From: Desmodesmus armatus
Taxonomy: Eukaryota > Chlorophyta > Chlorophyceae > Sphaeropleales > Scenedesmaceae
Assembly: GCA_007449985.2 (NCBI GenBank)
Contig: VIIQ02000667.1
Coordinates: 62,001-126,000, forward strand
Direction: 5' to 3'
DNA: 64,000 nucleotides
This document shows positions 34,123 through 45,801 of the stretch, in pieces; the stretch's first letter is position 1, and each line of letters opens with the position of its first letter. Made by a program: the position numbers and the translations under genes. A model generated the notes under the pieces. It ran no database searches and was not told where the DNA came from. It saw only the letters and a program-made list of their open reading frames with translations.

Positions 34123-34545
34123 CCTCGGGACTGCCTTCAGAACGATGCAGTCCCTGTCAGAAACTGCTCACAGCATGCACCACAGCAAGCACAGGAGCTT
34201 TCTGCTTCAGCACAGCACGGGGACACGGTGGAGGGGCCTAGTCCGGACAGCGAAAGGCTGCTTCAACTAGATCAATCGTTGTACAACGGATCAAACCCTG
34301 CCACTGATGATCAGTGATCGGGAAGTGGGACACCGGCAAGTGGATACCGTTGGCGTACCAACAGTGTGGTATGCCAGCAGGCAACAAAACAAGGATACAC
34401 TTACAAAAGCATCACAGAATCCCCGAAGCAGGTTACAGAGCGTCGGGACAGCTGTCACTCCCACAACCACACACATCAGATCACCAGCCTGTAGGTACCC
34501 TAGGCCGCTCTATCCTCCATCAAGAGCCTCCAGAAGTCAGCTCAC
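34123..34545. promoter_or_regulatory. Shared divergent promoter, UBC2 and CYP37
   Basis: Only 423 bp separate the two start codons, so both genes must be driven from here. No clear TATA box was seen on either strand. Confidence 0.6.
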
Positions 34546-37500
34546 ATGAGACATCTTACTTCTCAACGGCTGCATCAGCGGCACCATGCTCCTTTCAGCT
34601 CGCACCAGCCAGCTAGGCCCGTCCACATCAGCGCCAAGATCCCAGCACAGATCGCTTCCTCCCTCCCTGATCTCACACCCACAGCAAACAGCAGCAGCAC
34701 TGACACATGCAGCACCAGCACCAGCAGCAGCAGCGGCAAGTGGGGTGTTCCCAGCACTAGCAGCAACAGCACAGCAAGCAGGAGGCATTGGCTCCCTTCC
34801 CTTCCCTGGCAGCAGCTGACAGCAGGCGGCCTGGCAGCTGCACATGCAGTCACAGCTCTTGCAGCTCTGCAGCTGGCAGCTGCGCCGCCAAGCTGGGCTG
34901 TGCTCAACTCTCCCAATGCGCGGATACCGCGTACAGCAGAAGCAGCTCTGCGCAGGTGAGGTGCCTCGTCCATCATCTACTTCGCACAGCCACGTCAGTG
35001 TGATTCCGTCAACAGCTGTACACTACACACTTATCAATCACACCAGCACATGCAGCATCATAGTGTGATGCTATCAACAGCTCCAGAAGAGTTGGTCTAC
35101 ACCCCCCAGCACCTGTGGAGCATCCTGGCAGCACCCCGTGGCACCCTAGAGTAAACACATCTACCGCAACTGGCAAGCCACCAGGCAACCTTGGGCCAGG
35201 TATTGGTAGCCCCACCACACATGCTCTGGTGTGGTTGACGACCTTGATGTGGTGCATACCTTCAAACTTGCTTGCAGGTCCATTCCTGCTTTCAACCCTC
35301 AGATGTTAGTCGTCCAGAAGAAGCTGGAGGACATACAATTCCTGCTGCGCATCCCTCAGCGCAAGCCCTGGGGCAACATGGCCACGGATGTGGCAACAGC
35401 GCTGGCAGTGTTTGAAGACAGGCAGCAGCTGCTGGCAGGTAGGGCTTGGCAGGGAGCTAGGAGGGGGCGGAGAGGGTGCCTCAAGTCTAGGTCAACATGG
35501 CTGGCACTGTTGCAACATCCCTGGCAGCGCATTACTACCGGCCTCCTGGTCACCAGGAGGCTGCTGGGGTTGTCAGTGGCCTACATCACTGCCATTCGGG
35601 GAATAGGCAGCAGCTGCTGGCAGAGGGCGGTTTTGATTGGCGTGCAAATGTCAGTGCAATATGTCCAGCAACGTGGTGAACGGCACTGATAGCCTGCCCC
35701 AACAGGCAGCAGTTGCAGGCCTTGGGCACAGTCAATGCAACAGTGTGTCAGTGAGTGACTTCATGTGTTGTGCCTGCTATGGCTGTGTCTGTATAGGTGT
35801 TCCAGAGCCTGACAGCATGCTGAATGCTTGACTGTGTTTTGCCTGCTATGTCTGTGTCTGTATCTGTGGATGTGTCTGTTCAGGTGTTCCCGCAGCTCAG
35901 CAGCAGGCTGGGGATCAGCTGCTGGATGCTCTCTTCGCAAAGCTGAAGCAGGTGCGGCAATGCCACAAACTCAGCGCTATCTGTGGAGTTGTCCACAGAT
36001 GCGTGCATGAAACCATTGAGCTATGCGCCATCCCAACCAGCACAAACACATGCACAAATAGTTGCATGAATGCACATTCCCCCGCAAATGAACTAGCTCA
36101 GTTATAGTAATGGTATGTCTTGCATGAGGGCCCAAGTTGGTGCTTGATCGCCTGGCACTGTGTCTGTTCCTGCAGTTGGAGCTGGCTGTGAAGACTCAGC
36201 AGGCAGACTTTGTGGATGTGCGGGTCGCAGATGCGCTGAGGCAAGTCTCAAACTTGGAGCTGTTGCAGGTGTGTTTGCTTGAATTTGAGCCAACGGGAGG
36301 GCAAGGTCGAGGCGTCAGCACGGCCAACACAAATGTCATGTGTGTGCCTGTGCACCCATTCATATGCCATGCACATGCCAGGAACACCTGACTAAGACTG
36401 TGCATTATGATGCAACCACAATGTCAGCACACTGCACACACACCCAGATACAACGTGCCTGCCTGCTGCACACCTCTGCCTCAGGCCTTCTGGCCAGGGC
36501 ATCAGCTACAGGCAAACCCTGGGTGCCTGGCCCCCATGCATGATGCGGGACCTGATTGCTGGGTTGCTCACCGCATACTGTGCACATCAGATGCAATCAC
36601 AAGGTCAGCACACTGCACACCCCCACATACAACCACCTGCCTGCTTTCACTTGTGCTGCAGGCCCCAGGTTTGGCCTTCAGCATTCCCAAGGAGTATGCC
36701 AGCCTGCCACACCTAGTGGGCAGGGCCACTGTGGAACTGACGGTGGAGAAGTCGGACGACAGCCTGGCGTTTGTGGACACAGTCAATGGGGGGCTCAGCA
36801 AGCAGGGCAAGGTGGGTGAAGCATGAGCTAAAGCGGGGGGGGGGCACCCTGGAGGGGGGCAACCCAGTGTGTGATGCTGATGTGCAGGTGGTAAGCAAGC
36901 AGGGATGTGTTGAAGGGGCGTGAAGAAGGGCACAGGGTGGCCGGGAGGCGGGGTGTAGTTGTCAGGGTGTGGCGCGAAGTTTGGCAGGGCCACTGTGGAA
37001 CTGACGGTGGAGAAGTTGAACGACAGCCTGGCATTTGTTAACACAGTCAACGGGGGGCTTAGCATTAGCAACAGCAAGCAGGGCAAGGTGGGTGGAGCGC
37101 GGGCTGGGGCTGCGCTGGGCGGGGAGGTGGTGAGAAGTTCCCTTCTGCCCTGCAGACGCCAGCATGGCATCTGTGAACACAGGCAATGGAGGGCTCAGCA
37201 AGAAGGTTGGGATGGGGCCTTGAAGGACTGTTGGCTTATTCAAAGGTAGGATGAAAGGGGTGCAGTGTGGGGAACCGTGTTTGGTGAACAGGGTGTATTA
37301 CCCGTGGTGCTGCCCTGGTTGGTCCATTTAGGCTGAAACTCTGAATGGACGTGATGTAACAGCTGCACCAGGAAGGTAAGGGTGTTGGGTGGAGATGGGC
37401 TCACTGTTCCTGACAAGGTTTGATGCATGTGTGGCTGCTCTGCCGCAGGTTGTCATCACCCTGGATGGCTACTCAGCGCCCATCTCTGCAGGCAACTTTG

Positions 37501-38619
37501 TTGTCAACGTGCTGGACGGCCTGTACGACAACAAGTGAGACACTCAGCTTGTCACTGCAGCCAGTTGAAGGGCGCCGTTGGCGGACAGGATAGAGAGCCT
37601 TTCATGTTGCCGGCTTTCAAATCTTGAGAACATCATGGCCAGGTTTTGCTCCTTTCTGCACCAACACACCAGTTGCAGTGCCCACCTGCATCAATGATGC
37701 TTGTTGCAGACATGCCTGGCATCTGTGTTGTGCAGTACAAGGTCCCAACCTGGGCACTAGCCAGCGAGGCAAGGGCTTTTGAGGGTGCCCATAGGGCTTA
37801 TTGCTATTGTGCTCTGAGCCGACAACACTGCTTTGCTGTTGCTACGCAGACCCATCCAAGCCAGCTATGCCTCAGTCATCACAGCAGGCGATGCAGTAAA
37901 ACAGCGGCAGCCGATCCCTCTGGAGAACCTTCCAGCAGGGACGTTCGACCCCCTGTACCGCTTCCCGCTCGACGTGCAGTCGGGGGAGCTGCCTGTGCTG
38001 CCGCTGTCGATTGCCGGCTCGGTATCGATGACGCATGTGCCGGGGACGGAGCAGTATTTGTCGGGCGATGAGTGGTTCATCTACAAGTTTGACAAGCAGC
38101 AGGTGTGTCGGGCGCCAATGTAGGGGGCCCACTGTTGGCTTGGCATTTTTTACCTTGCTACATTGCTGTGGCTTCTGTGACCATTTTTCACAGCATGCAT
38201 GTTGGCAGGCAGCCTGTTCACCTGCTACATGCCATGCTGCACACCTGAGTACTACTGCGTTGGCTGTCAGGGTGCTGCAATACAACCCGACATATGCTGC
38301 TGAGCCTGCATTCTCGCCCTATGATGTGTTCGTGGCCCCCCAAACACGCAAACACACAGTGCAAAGCCAAAAACATTGCTCGAACAGACTGCCTTGCTGT
38401 GTGTCTCGCTGTGTGCAGGCTGGCCTCTCTGGTCTCTCCTTTGACGAGGGCACCTTTGGTGTCTTTGGCTACGTCACCTCGGGCATGGACAACGTGGTGA
38501 AGCTGCAGACAGGCGACATGATTCGGTCAGCCAAGCTTACTAGCGGCAAGGAGCGGCTGGTGCTGGCACCACAGCAGGAGCAGGCAGCAGTAGCAGCAGC
38601 AGGTGCCTCAGCCCCCTGA
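34546..38619 (+). CDS. CYP37: Thylakoid-lumen cyclophilin, CYP37 type
   Basis: Eight exons: 34546-34955, 35278-35438, 35884-35951, 36176-36268, 36662-36811, 37449-37534, 37850-38102 and 38419-38619; phases agree throughout, 473 residues. Residues 1 to about 120 form a Ser/Thr-rich chloroplast transit peptide followed by an Ala-rich hydrophobic stretch ending near APPSWA, as expected for lumen import. The mature part starts AVLNSPNARIPRTAEAALRR, then IPAFNPQM and LLRIPQRKPWGNM, a helical domain, and a C-terminal cyclophilin-like domain (VVITLDGYSAPISAGNF ... GLSFDEGTFGVFGYVTSGMD). This order is characteristic of CYP37, a multidomain peptidyl-prolyl isomerase relative of CYP38 linked to photosynthetic acclimation; the active-site Arg of classic cyclophilins is not evident, so isomerase activity is doubtful. 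Intron 5 carries duplicated exon fragments. Confidence 0.93.
36984..37087 (+). repeat. Duplicate of CYP37 exon 5 within intron 5
   Basis: Repeats most of exon 5 (TVELTVEK-x2-DSLAF, then NGGLS) plus its GTGGGT donor and flank, with an inserted SISN. From its own AG the frame hits a stop, so it is probably not a usable cassette. A weaker third copy (SMASVNTGNGGLSKK) lies at about 37155-37206. Confidence 0.75.
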
Positions 38620-39110
38620 TCCTGTTGAAAGTCGGACCCCCCAGTGCAGTGGTGTGCATGCTGTATGGCTAGGGTTGAGCCTGGTGGGGCCCTTTCAGCA
38701 GGAGCAGGCAGCACCAGCAGCGGTTGCAACAGCACCATAACATTGTTGAAAGCATCGGACCCCCCAGTGCAGCAGTAGTTGTAGCGTGTGTGTGGTGCTG
38801 CACTGCTGTTTTTGAGCCTGGTGGTGCTACCGCAGCAGGAGCAGGCAGCAGCAGCGGCAGCTGCCTCAGCCCCACGATCCTGTTGAAGGCATCGGACCCC
38901 CAGTGCAGTAGTAGTTTGTAGCTTGTGTGCTGCTGTAGGGCTGTGGCTGAGCCTGGTGCCACCAGTGGTTGCAGGCAATGGCAATGGCAGTGCCACTGGC
39001 AGTGGCAGTGGCAGTGGCAGTGGCAGCCCTGCCTTAGCAGCCTTAGCACCGGGAACGCTGTTGGCCTCGCAGCCTGAAGCTTAGAAGCCCCCAGTACAGT
39101 GGTAGTTTTC
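38574..39110 (+). repeat. Tandem repeat of the CYP37 coding end and 3' UTR
   Basis: Three degenerate copies at about 38574-38690, 38696-38818 and 38834-38955, each CAGGAGCAGGCAGCA ... GTTGAAAG ... TCGGACCCCC-CAGTGCAGT ... GAGCCTGGTG, plus a fragment near 39088. The first copy covers the last codons and stop of CYP37. A GGCAGT run at about 38974-39026 is embedded. Confidence 0.75.
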
Positions 39111-39318
39111 GCCTGTGTGCGGTGGCGGCAGGGCAGAGCCGTGTTGTGGGTTGGACGGGTGGTGTTGAGGGTGCATGTGAGGCGACTAGACGGGAGCTTG
39201 GGGCGCATGCTGCAGGAGTTTGTTTGTGGCGCATGCTGCAGGCAGGTGCTGCCTGACCCAGCCCTGTGGGCAAAAAGGAGTGCTTTTGTGGGAGTGGATG
39301 TTGTAGTTGTTTCGCGGG

Positions 39319-39323
39319 TGTAA
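39319..39323 (+). promoter_or_regulatory. Candidate poly(A) signal TGTAA for CYP37
   Basis: First TGTAA clearly downstream of the repeat array, 700 bp after the stop; the long 3' UTR would include the tandem repeats. Confidence 0.35.
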
Positions 39324-40253
39324 TTTGGAAGAGTGAGCTGCGTGTTGCACAAGGAGTCACTGGAGCCAGGAGCGGTGGGAGCGCGGGTGATAGGTGTGCT
39401 GAGTGGATGAGAGCAGGGTCTGCAGGCTGTGGTTCCCGGGTGGCGATTCCAGGTTGCAACGTTCCATAATTGCGTTAACACCCCTCCTGGGGATAGTATG
39501 ATTGGAGAGTGCATGTCCTCGTGGAGGCTGGTGCTGTGCGGCAGGGGAACTGCACGAGCTGTTGTGCTGTGTGATGCTGCTGCATGTGCATTGCACCTAT
39601 GTTACGTATCACAGTGCTGGGACACCAACACATCACACTCATGCGTGTACAGATCGTGCCTCCAGGCAGTTTTGTCGATGTGACAGTGTGCTGACATTGT
39701 GCTTCAAAAGGTTTTAAAGAGTTTCTTTCAAGCACCACAACGGGCAGCTGTGTTCAAAGCGATCCAGTTCAAGACAAGCACCCCTTACAAGCACACCCAC
39801 ACCAGCAGCCAGCGTGCATTCACTGGCAGGATGGGGGTCTACCCAGCTGCTGCCTTTTGCAAAGGTCAAGCCCAACTAAGCCAGAAAGCAAACACCACTG
39901 CTTGACAAGTAACCAAATACCACTAATTCAGCGGCTAGGCTTCACAGAACAGCCAAAGACACGGCAGCTTCAGCCTCTGCGATCTTACTACAACAGGACA
40001 GCCAAAGTGTTGCTGCCCTTGAGCAGACCTCTCACCACACCACATCATTTGGTGTGACCAACCACATAAACAGTGACCGTTTCAGCCGCCAAGCTGCGAA
40101 AGCAGCGGCTGCAAGCCAGGGACCACCACCGTCACTGAATACTTTGGGCCATCATGCTGGCGGCCAGCTAGGCATGCAGCGCAAGCGGCCAAACAAACAA
40201 GCAAGCAGCCACCTGGAAGATACTTCAACCCCTTGGTGAAAGCCCCACAGCTG
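39324..40253. other. Intergenic stretch
   Basis: No gene seen between the CYP37 3' region and the retrotransposon tail. Confidence 0.45.
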
Positions 40254-41625
40254 ATACTACTACTTCTACTAAACTGGGTCAGGGCCACGCCTGACCGCCC
40301 TTTCTGGAGCCAAACTAGGCTCATAGGGCATTATCCACAGACAAGGGCCACAAAGCCACACTCAAACAAAAGGAACACAATCCACGGCAAGCCCACACCA
40401 CCAACCAAGCACGCAAAGCATTGACTCACAATTCATCCATATGCAACAAGTCCGCCGCATGGGCCAACGCAGCACCTGCAATGGCTTCCTGGTCAGACAC
40501 ATCCAATCCAACATCACTCAAAACCTCCACGAACTCTGCAGGAGGATTCTCCCACCGTCGATGGCTGCAATCCACTAGGAAAGCAGCTACCAGGTGCTGT
40601 TCCTGGGACATGAACTGTCTCAGGCCAGCTGCAGAGACAGGACCCTCAACCGCATGCTGCCACCCACACAGGCAGTCGAACAGATGAGCATGACCTAGGC
40701 AGCGCTGCCTCACTGCATTGTATTGCACGCACTCGGTGATCATATGCAACTCATACCTGCTGACCACCTGATATAATCAGGGTTATCCTGCCATCTGCCC
40801 TTGTCTAACAAAGAGAGGGGATCTGCCAGGGGCCCCCCATCCTTGGCAAACCAGTGCTGGTACTTGCAACACGACACCCTATCCGATGGGGCAGAGCGAG
40901 GACACTCTGGCAAATCATACCAGCAGCCGTAGAACCACTCACAAAACACCGCAAGGCAGAGGCGAATGACATGGACTGTGGAAGGTCAGCAGCCACTCAG
41001 CCTCCCTGTGACACACACCCTACCCGCTCTGCTAGGTTGGTACCTAGTGAAGAGTTTGGGCCAACAACCTGTTGTCCTTCAAAGCCATGTGCAGCAGATC
41101 GCCATCCGTCAAGCCAGCCATACGATCCCGAAGGCAAGGCAAGGCGACAGCATAGACTGGAACCAAAAACACACCAAGGGGGCACATCCAAGCTCTCTTA
41201 GCAAAAGCTGTCAGCGGGTGCTGCGCCGTAAGCTCCCTAGGGCCTGTCGCATGAACAGACTTTGCGCCCGCTGCAGATCATTAACCATACACTCCTCAGG
41301 GCTGCCGCATCTGTGCAGCAGAGTGGGGCCCCACACGTCGGCCACAATACCCAAGCACAGGTGCAACCAGCCTGAGCATCAAACAATTGCACCTGGACCT
41401 CCACGCTGCGGATGTCCGTCGAGCCACACTTGCTCAGCATACCCCACATTGCTCGCATTCCCGCCGAATGCAAAGCGGATACACAGGCCGACACTCCCTT
41501 GGTCTGGTGAAACACTATACCCAAGTAGCGGAATTCAGGCACCACAGGGACATGTTGGCCGCCATACTTGTAGTCCCACCTCTACAGGGACATGTTGGCC
41601 GCCATAGTCCCACCTCTACACAGGC
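40254..41625 (-). mobile_element. Non-LTR retrotransposon, 5'-truncated and decayed
   Basis: On the minus strand, 41237-41600 encodes the back end of a reverse transcriptase (VVPEFRYLGIVFHQTKG, then ALHSAGMRAMWGMLSKC), typical of algal LINE elements. Broken frames follow, and near 40430-40760 a C-terminal block with ELHMITECVQYNAVRQRC resembles the end of such ORFs. The element ends in a TAG-type microsatellite tail at 40254-40270. The 30 bp before the tail recur beside a pure (TAG)n run at 43761-43855, confirming this as a 3' terminus. No catalytic YxDD is present; the copy is dead. Confidence 0.75.
41549..41615. repeat. Short tandem duplication at the retrotransposon's 5' break
   Basis: GGGACATGTTGGCCGCCATA with its flanking TAGTCCCACCTCTACA occurs twice, about 38 bp apart, at the truncated upstream end of the element. 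Confidence 0.75.
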
Positions 41626-41922
41626 CTAGGATGCCTGCAGAAAATTCCTTCAGCCAGGTGCCCAGCGCTGGTTTTGCAAAACCAAATGCAGCAGGGACAT
41701 CATGATGATGAGTACCCCAACTGCTTCAGTGTGAACATCATCATGCTTACCAACGTAGTACAACCCACACAGCCGTAGTGCCCAGCAGCCATATGCCATA
41801 CGCATGCATGCTGTGCAGCAGGCCTGCTGCCAGAGAGGTGGGCCACCTCTCAGCATGCACAACTATGCCGCATAGCATATGATATGCATAGAAACTCGCC
41901 CCGGCACAGCCCATCAACAGTA
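41626..41922. other. Intergenic stretch
   Basis: Nothing recognised; probably the 3' UTR of the downstream-facing F-box/LRR gene. Confidence 0.4.
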
Positions 41923-43789
41923 TCACCTCCCAAGCAGCTTGCCAATGAACCCAGCCTGGCTGCCCAGCCATGAGCCCCAGCCAACTTCAGGTGCAGGCCT
42001 AGCTGGTGCAGGCCTGTGCCACTTGATGCCCGCCACACATGTCACACTTGGGGGCAGCTGCACCAGGCAGCTGTTGTCAAAGCTACCGCCGGAACGAATG
42101 TTACCATAGGCGTTGTGTACTCTGAGTTGGTCAGTCACACCAATCAGCGACACTTGCTGCAGGGCAGGGCAGCTGGCGGCTATCTTGGCTATGTCTGCTG
42201 CCTCAACGATCGACCTAGGGTAACCAGAGGTTGATTTGATGATAGACAGCACCTTGAGGTGTGGCAGCACACGCCCTGGAGGGAACATGTGCTCCAAGGC
42301 TCCCCGGGCGACCGGCATGTACCTTGCTTCGAGGATGAGAGCTGTGAGCTTGGTGGATGCCGTCAGCGCTGAGAAGCACTGGTGCCGGCTCGCGTGCGGC
42401 TGGGAAGCGCGGCCCTCGTCATCATTGTCGACGTCATCGCCAACGGGTTTACTCAAATTTTCCTGTAGCTGCAGCCGCCGCAGCTCAGTCAGGGGCCGTA
42501 GTGCTGCCAGTACCTCCCTGGTGCTCCACTCTGAGCCATCAGCATGCCAGACCTTGCCTAGGCACAGCCTTCGCAGTCCTGTCATGCTGCCCAGGGTGCT
42601 TGGCCGCATGCATATGCCACCAAATTCCTCCCCAGCTGTGAAGCTGAAACACTGCAGGTTGCTCAGCCTGGTGAGACAGACTTCTGCCAGTGGTGCTCCT
42701 GGCCGGTATTCGCGACCGTCGCCGCGGCTGCAGACGTCAAGACCAAGCGATGTGAGCCCAGTAGGAGCGAATGCTGCAACAGCAGCCAGGATGCTGTGGC
42801 CCACCATGTAATCTTCATCATCAACATAATCATCATCATCACTCTCATCACCATCAGCATCATCATCACCATCAGCATCATCACCATCATCTCCAAGACA
42901 TGACAGGTCCAATTCCAAGTCGAAGTCCCTTAGGCTGTGCAGGTTGCTGATGGGGGCGATGTCCGCTGCTGTCATATCGAGGCCAAAAGCACCACCAAGG
43001 TGCAGCGTGGAAAGCCTGGGCAGCAGCTGCAGCTGCTGCCACAAGATGGAGAGCTCCTTACCAAGAGGAAGCCTTCCACAACAGTGTTCTGTCCTGGAGC
43101 TGGTAGGGAAGAGCCACACAGACTCCCAGTGCAGGTTTGTCAGTGTGGTTGCGCTGAGGAGCTGCGTGGCTACCTGCACAGTTAGGTCGCACTTGTGCAG
43201 CCTCAGAATCTGCAGGTGTGGAAAGGCCGCAGCTCCAGCAACGCTGCGAATGCTGCTAGCAGCACCAATGGCCCTGCTGCTGCTGCTGCTGCTGTGTGAG
43301 CTGCGTCTCTTTGCTGCCAGCTGAGGCTCAAGGAAACTGAGGTCCAGGCTGCGCAGCTCTGTGAGCTGCAAGATGGGCAGCTGAAATTGCCAATCTTTGC
43401 CAATGACGGTCTCCTTCCTCCTCCAGTAGGACGCCCATGCAGGCTGGGCAGTGAGCCGTGTGACCACACCCCCATACTTGAACAGCCAGTGCTGCAGCCC
43501 TTTGAGTTGTTCAGGGCGTTTCAGCTGTGCATTGACATCGGTTGTCGCCACTGCTGCGGCTGCTGCCCATGCACGGCACACCAGGGCGCAGCTGCTGAGG
43601 CGCTCGCGCTGTGGCACATGCTGCAAGATGCATGCCACTGCTGCTTCCGGAAGCTCTGGCAGTTCTCGTGCTCCCCAAAAAAGGTTTCTGTGAGGCAGGC
43701 AGTACAAGACATCCATAAATGTAAACCCACAGTGTGGCTGCAGGTGACCTTTGCATGCAAGGGCGGTCAGGCGTGGCCCTCACCCAGTT

Positions 43790-43855
<66 letters not shown>

Positions 43856-44062
43856 CATTGGCCAGTTCACGGGTTGCCTGTTGCTCCTGCTGAGGCACAA
43901 CCCCCTAGAACTGCTGTAGCTGTCTGTCCCCACCAATCTTCTTCTCTACGTGTGCATGTTGTTGCTGTTAGATAGTTTAAGCCATGGTGGAACACCCCGT
44001 GCCACATTAAGGAGCCAACGAGGACACTATGTGGGAACTCACCTGGCTGGTCGTGCGGCCAT
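41923..44062 (-). CDS. F-box/LRR protein, copy 5 (inverted, distant)
   Basis: Exons 44043-44062 (MAARPA plus two bases, AG|GTGAGT) and 41923-43687 (acceptor CTCACAG) give 594 residues. The phase-2 first intron and seven-residue first exon mirror copy 2, and its F-box (LPEAAVACILQHVPQRERLSSCALVCRAW) is also closest to copy 2. The LRR region is longer than in copies 3 and 4 because of an acidic insert of Asp/Glu repeats at about 42818-42900, coded by a CAT/ATC microsatellite, and extra repeats after it. The family ending is kept (CLVQLPPSVTCVAGIKWHRPAP), followed by a 25-residue tail. Intron 1 holds a retrotransposon 3' tail. Role as SCF substrate receptor is inferred from the family. Confidence 0.85.
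43761..43855 (+). mobile_element. Retrotransposon 3' terminus with (TAG)n tail
   Basis: GGGCGGTCAGGCGTGGCCCT and the following bases up to CCCAGTT match the end of the element at 40270-40300 (reverse strand), and then about 20 TAG units follow. Only some 30 bp of element body remain, so this is an extreme 5' truncation. It lies in intron 1 of F-box/LRR copy 5, in the opposite orientation to the gene. Confidence 0.75.
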
Positions 44063-45801
44063 TGCAAGCCCGGGTGTGCTGCCAAGAGCGCTGCTGCTGT
44101 TGTGTGCTGCTTTGCTGCGGTCGAGGGCTCCTGCGTCTCAAGCCTGCAGCCAAGAGCAACAAATTGTTCGTTTCAGAGACATCAGGCTGAATTCAACTCC
44201 CCCGTCAAGCAGATGCAGGCAGCAGATGATACAGGCACAGCACCATCCAAGGTTGAGCTTGTGCTGCTGCTACCACGTGGCTGCTACCGCATGTCTCACT
44301 CGGCCTGCTACGGCCACAATGCTGTCATGGAACTCTTTCAACCACTTTCTAGACGTGGGTGTGTTCCCCTACGTCGACGTACTTGGAAGTGTCTGCCAGC
44401 TGGCACAAGGTTGGGTGAGCTGGCAAGTTGCGAGGTCTCCGGTGTGTGTGCCGTGTTGTCAAAACGCTGCAAGCAATTAAACTTTGATGTTCACTGCAGT
44501 TGGTACTGTGTTCTGATTGCTGCAATTTTCTTTATTGTGCAGACGCAAGGGTTTGCCTCGCCGGGGTTTCGGGCTGAACGACAATTAAAACGTGTGCTTG
44601 CCATTGCGGCCAGCATTTGGTAGATACTTTGTCCTGGCGCAAATCTCTTTTATCAAAAGCGTTGTCTTGACACTGCGGTAAGTTGAGTTTGGGTTTGGCA
44701 CCAGGCTTGGACCGTGAGCGTACCAGTCATGACCGCTGAACGTTCAGCGTGTTACACGCTGTCAGTAGCATCAGCCTGGCTTGCACTTGTGTGCAGGCTC
44801 AATGCCAGAGGCCGTGCCTGTGCTGTGGTCTGCTTTACTAGTGCCATCACTGGTCAATCAGACACGCATGTCAAGGGTCAACCAGACATGGGTGTCTGCT
44901 GCAGGCACTGTGTGGTGCACCTGCAGGGCCATGCAAGGGGCCCAGCCCTTCAAGCTGCTGTCAATGTTCACCAATCCCTCCCCGTCAGCGGCCCACAACC
45001 ATCACGAACCAGCCAGCCTTCAAAGTCGTGCATGGCGCTGTGGCCACTGTGTGCTGTAACATGCATGTGTCCCACACGCCGGGCCGAACTTCAGTGACCA
45101 GGCTACTTTGAGGTGCTTGAAAAAGCCTGTTGCGCAACACAGCTTCATAACCGGGGGGGGGGGGGGGAGACGACGCATGGCTAGCTGTCATGCTCTCCAT
45201 GCTACATCAGCTCACTCCCATACAAAACAACATGCCTCCCCAGCTCGGCAATTCTGCTGACGCCAGTTGCGTGCAGTACGGACACCACACTGCACTCTAA
45301 TGTACACTCATATGTATTGGTACAAGGCATGCAGCTGCCCACTGAAATCAGCAATACAACTGGTGCTATGGCTGCTGATGAGATAAGCCGCACGATGCAC
45401 CCACTGCATGGACAGCCGGCACTCACACTCTGCTGAACAATTGCCCAGGGGGTGAGCAAGCCAGGGGGTGAGCAAGCCTTCAAGGCTGGTCCCCTGGCAT
45501 GTACATGCATCATGCAAGTACGCATCAAAACTGATGCAGCCTGCCACAAACCACCAAAAAGGCCCTGCCTGCATTTGTTCTGTGCAAAACAAGTAAGTGC
45601 ATGCAGCCCAGCGAGCCACGACTCAGCTCCACCCAGCATCACCAGATCTGGCCTTCAAGTCATGTTGGGACTGCCCTGAGCTGCTGCCACACACGTCGAT
45701 ATCCCTCTGGGCACCCTCATCAGCCCCTGGCTCGCTGGCTAGTGCCGAGGCTGGGACTCTGTCTCTAATCACTGCACTGTAATGCAGATAAAGCGTAGTG
45801 T
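44063..45801. other. Intergenic stretch
   Basis: No gene seen. A direct repeat of GGGGGTGAGCAAGCC lies at about 45450-45480 and a poly-G tract at 45152-45168. Plus-strand frames near 44102-44623 match nothing I know. Confidence 0.4.

Noticed and set aside
36984..37087. Mutually exclusive exon 5 in CYP37
   Set aside because: From its own acceptor the frame reaches a stop, so it cannot replace exon 5 as it stands.
43801..43855. (TAG)n run as a CRISPR-like or regulatory array
   Set aside because: It is a simple microsatellite forming a retrotransposon tail.
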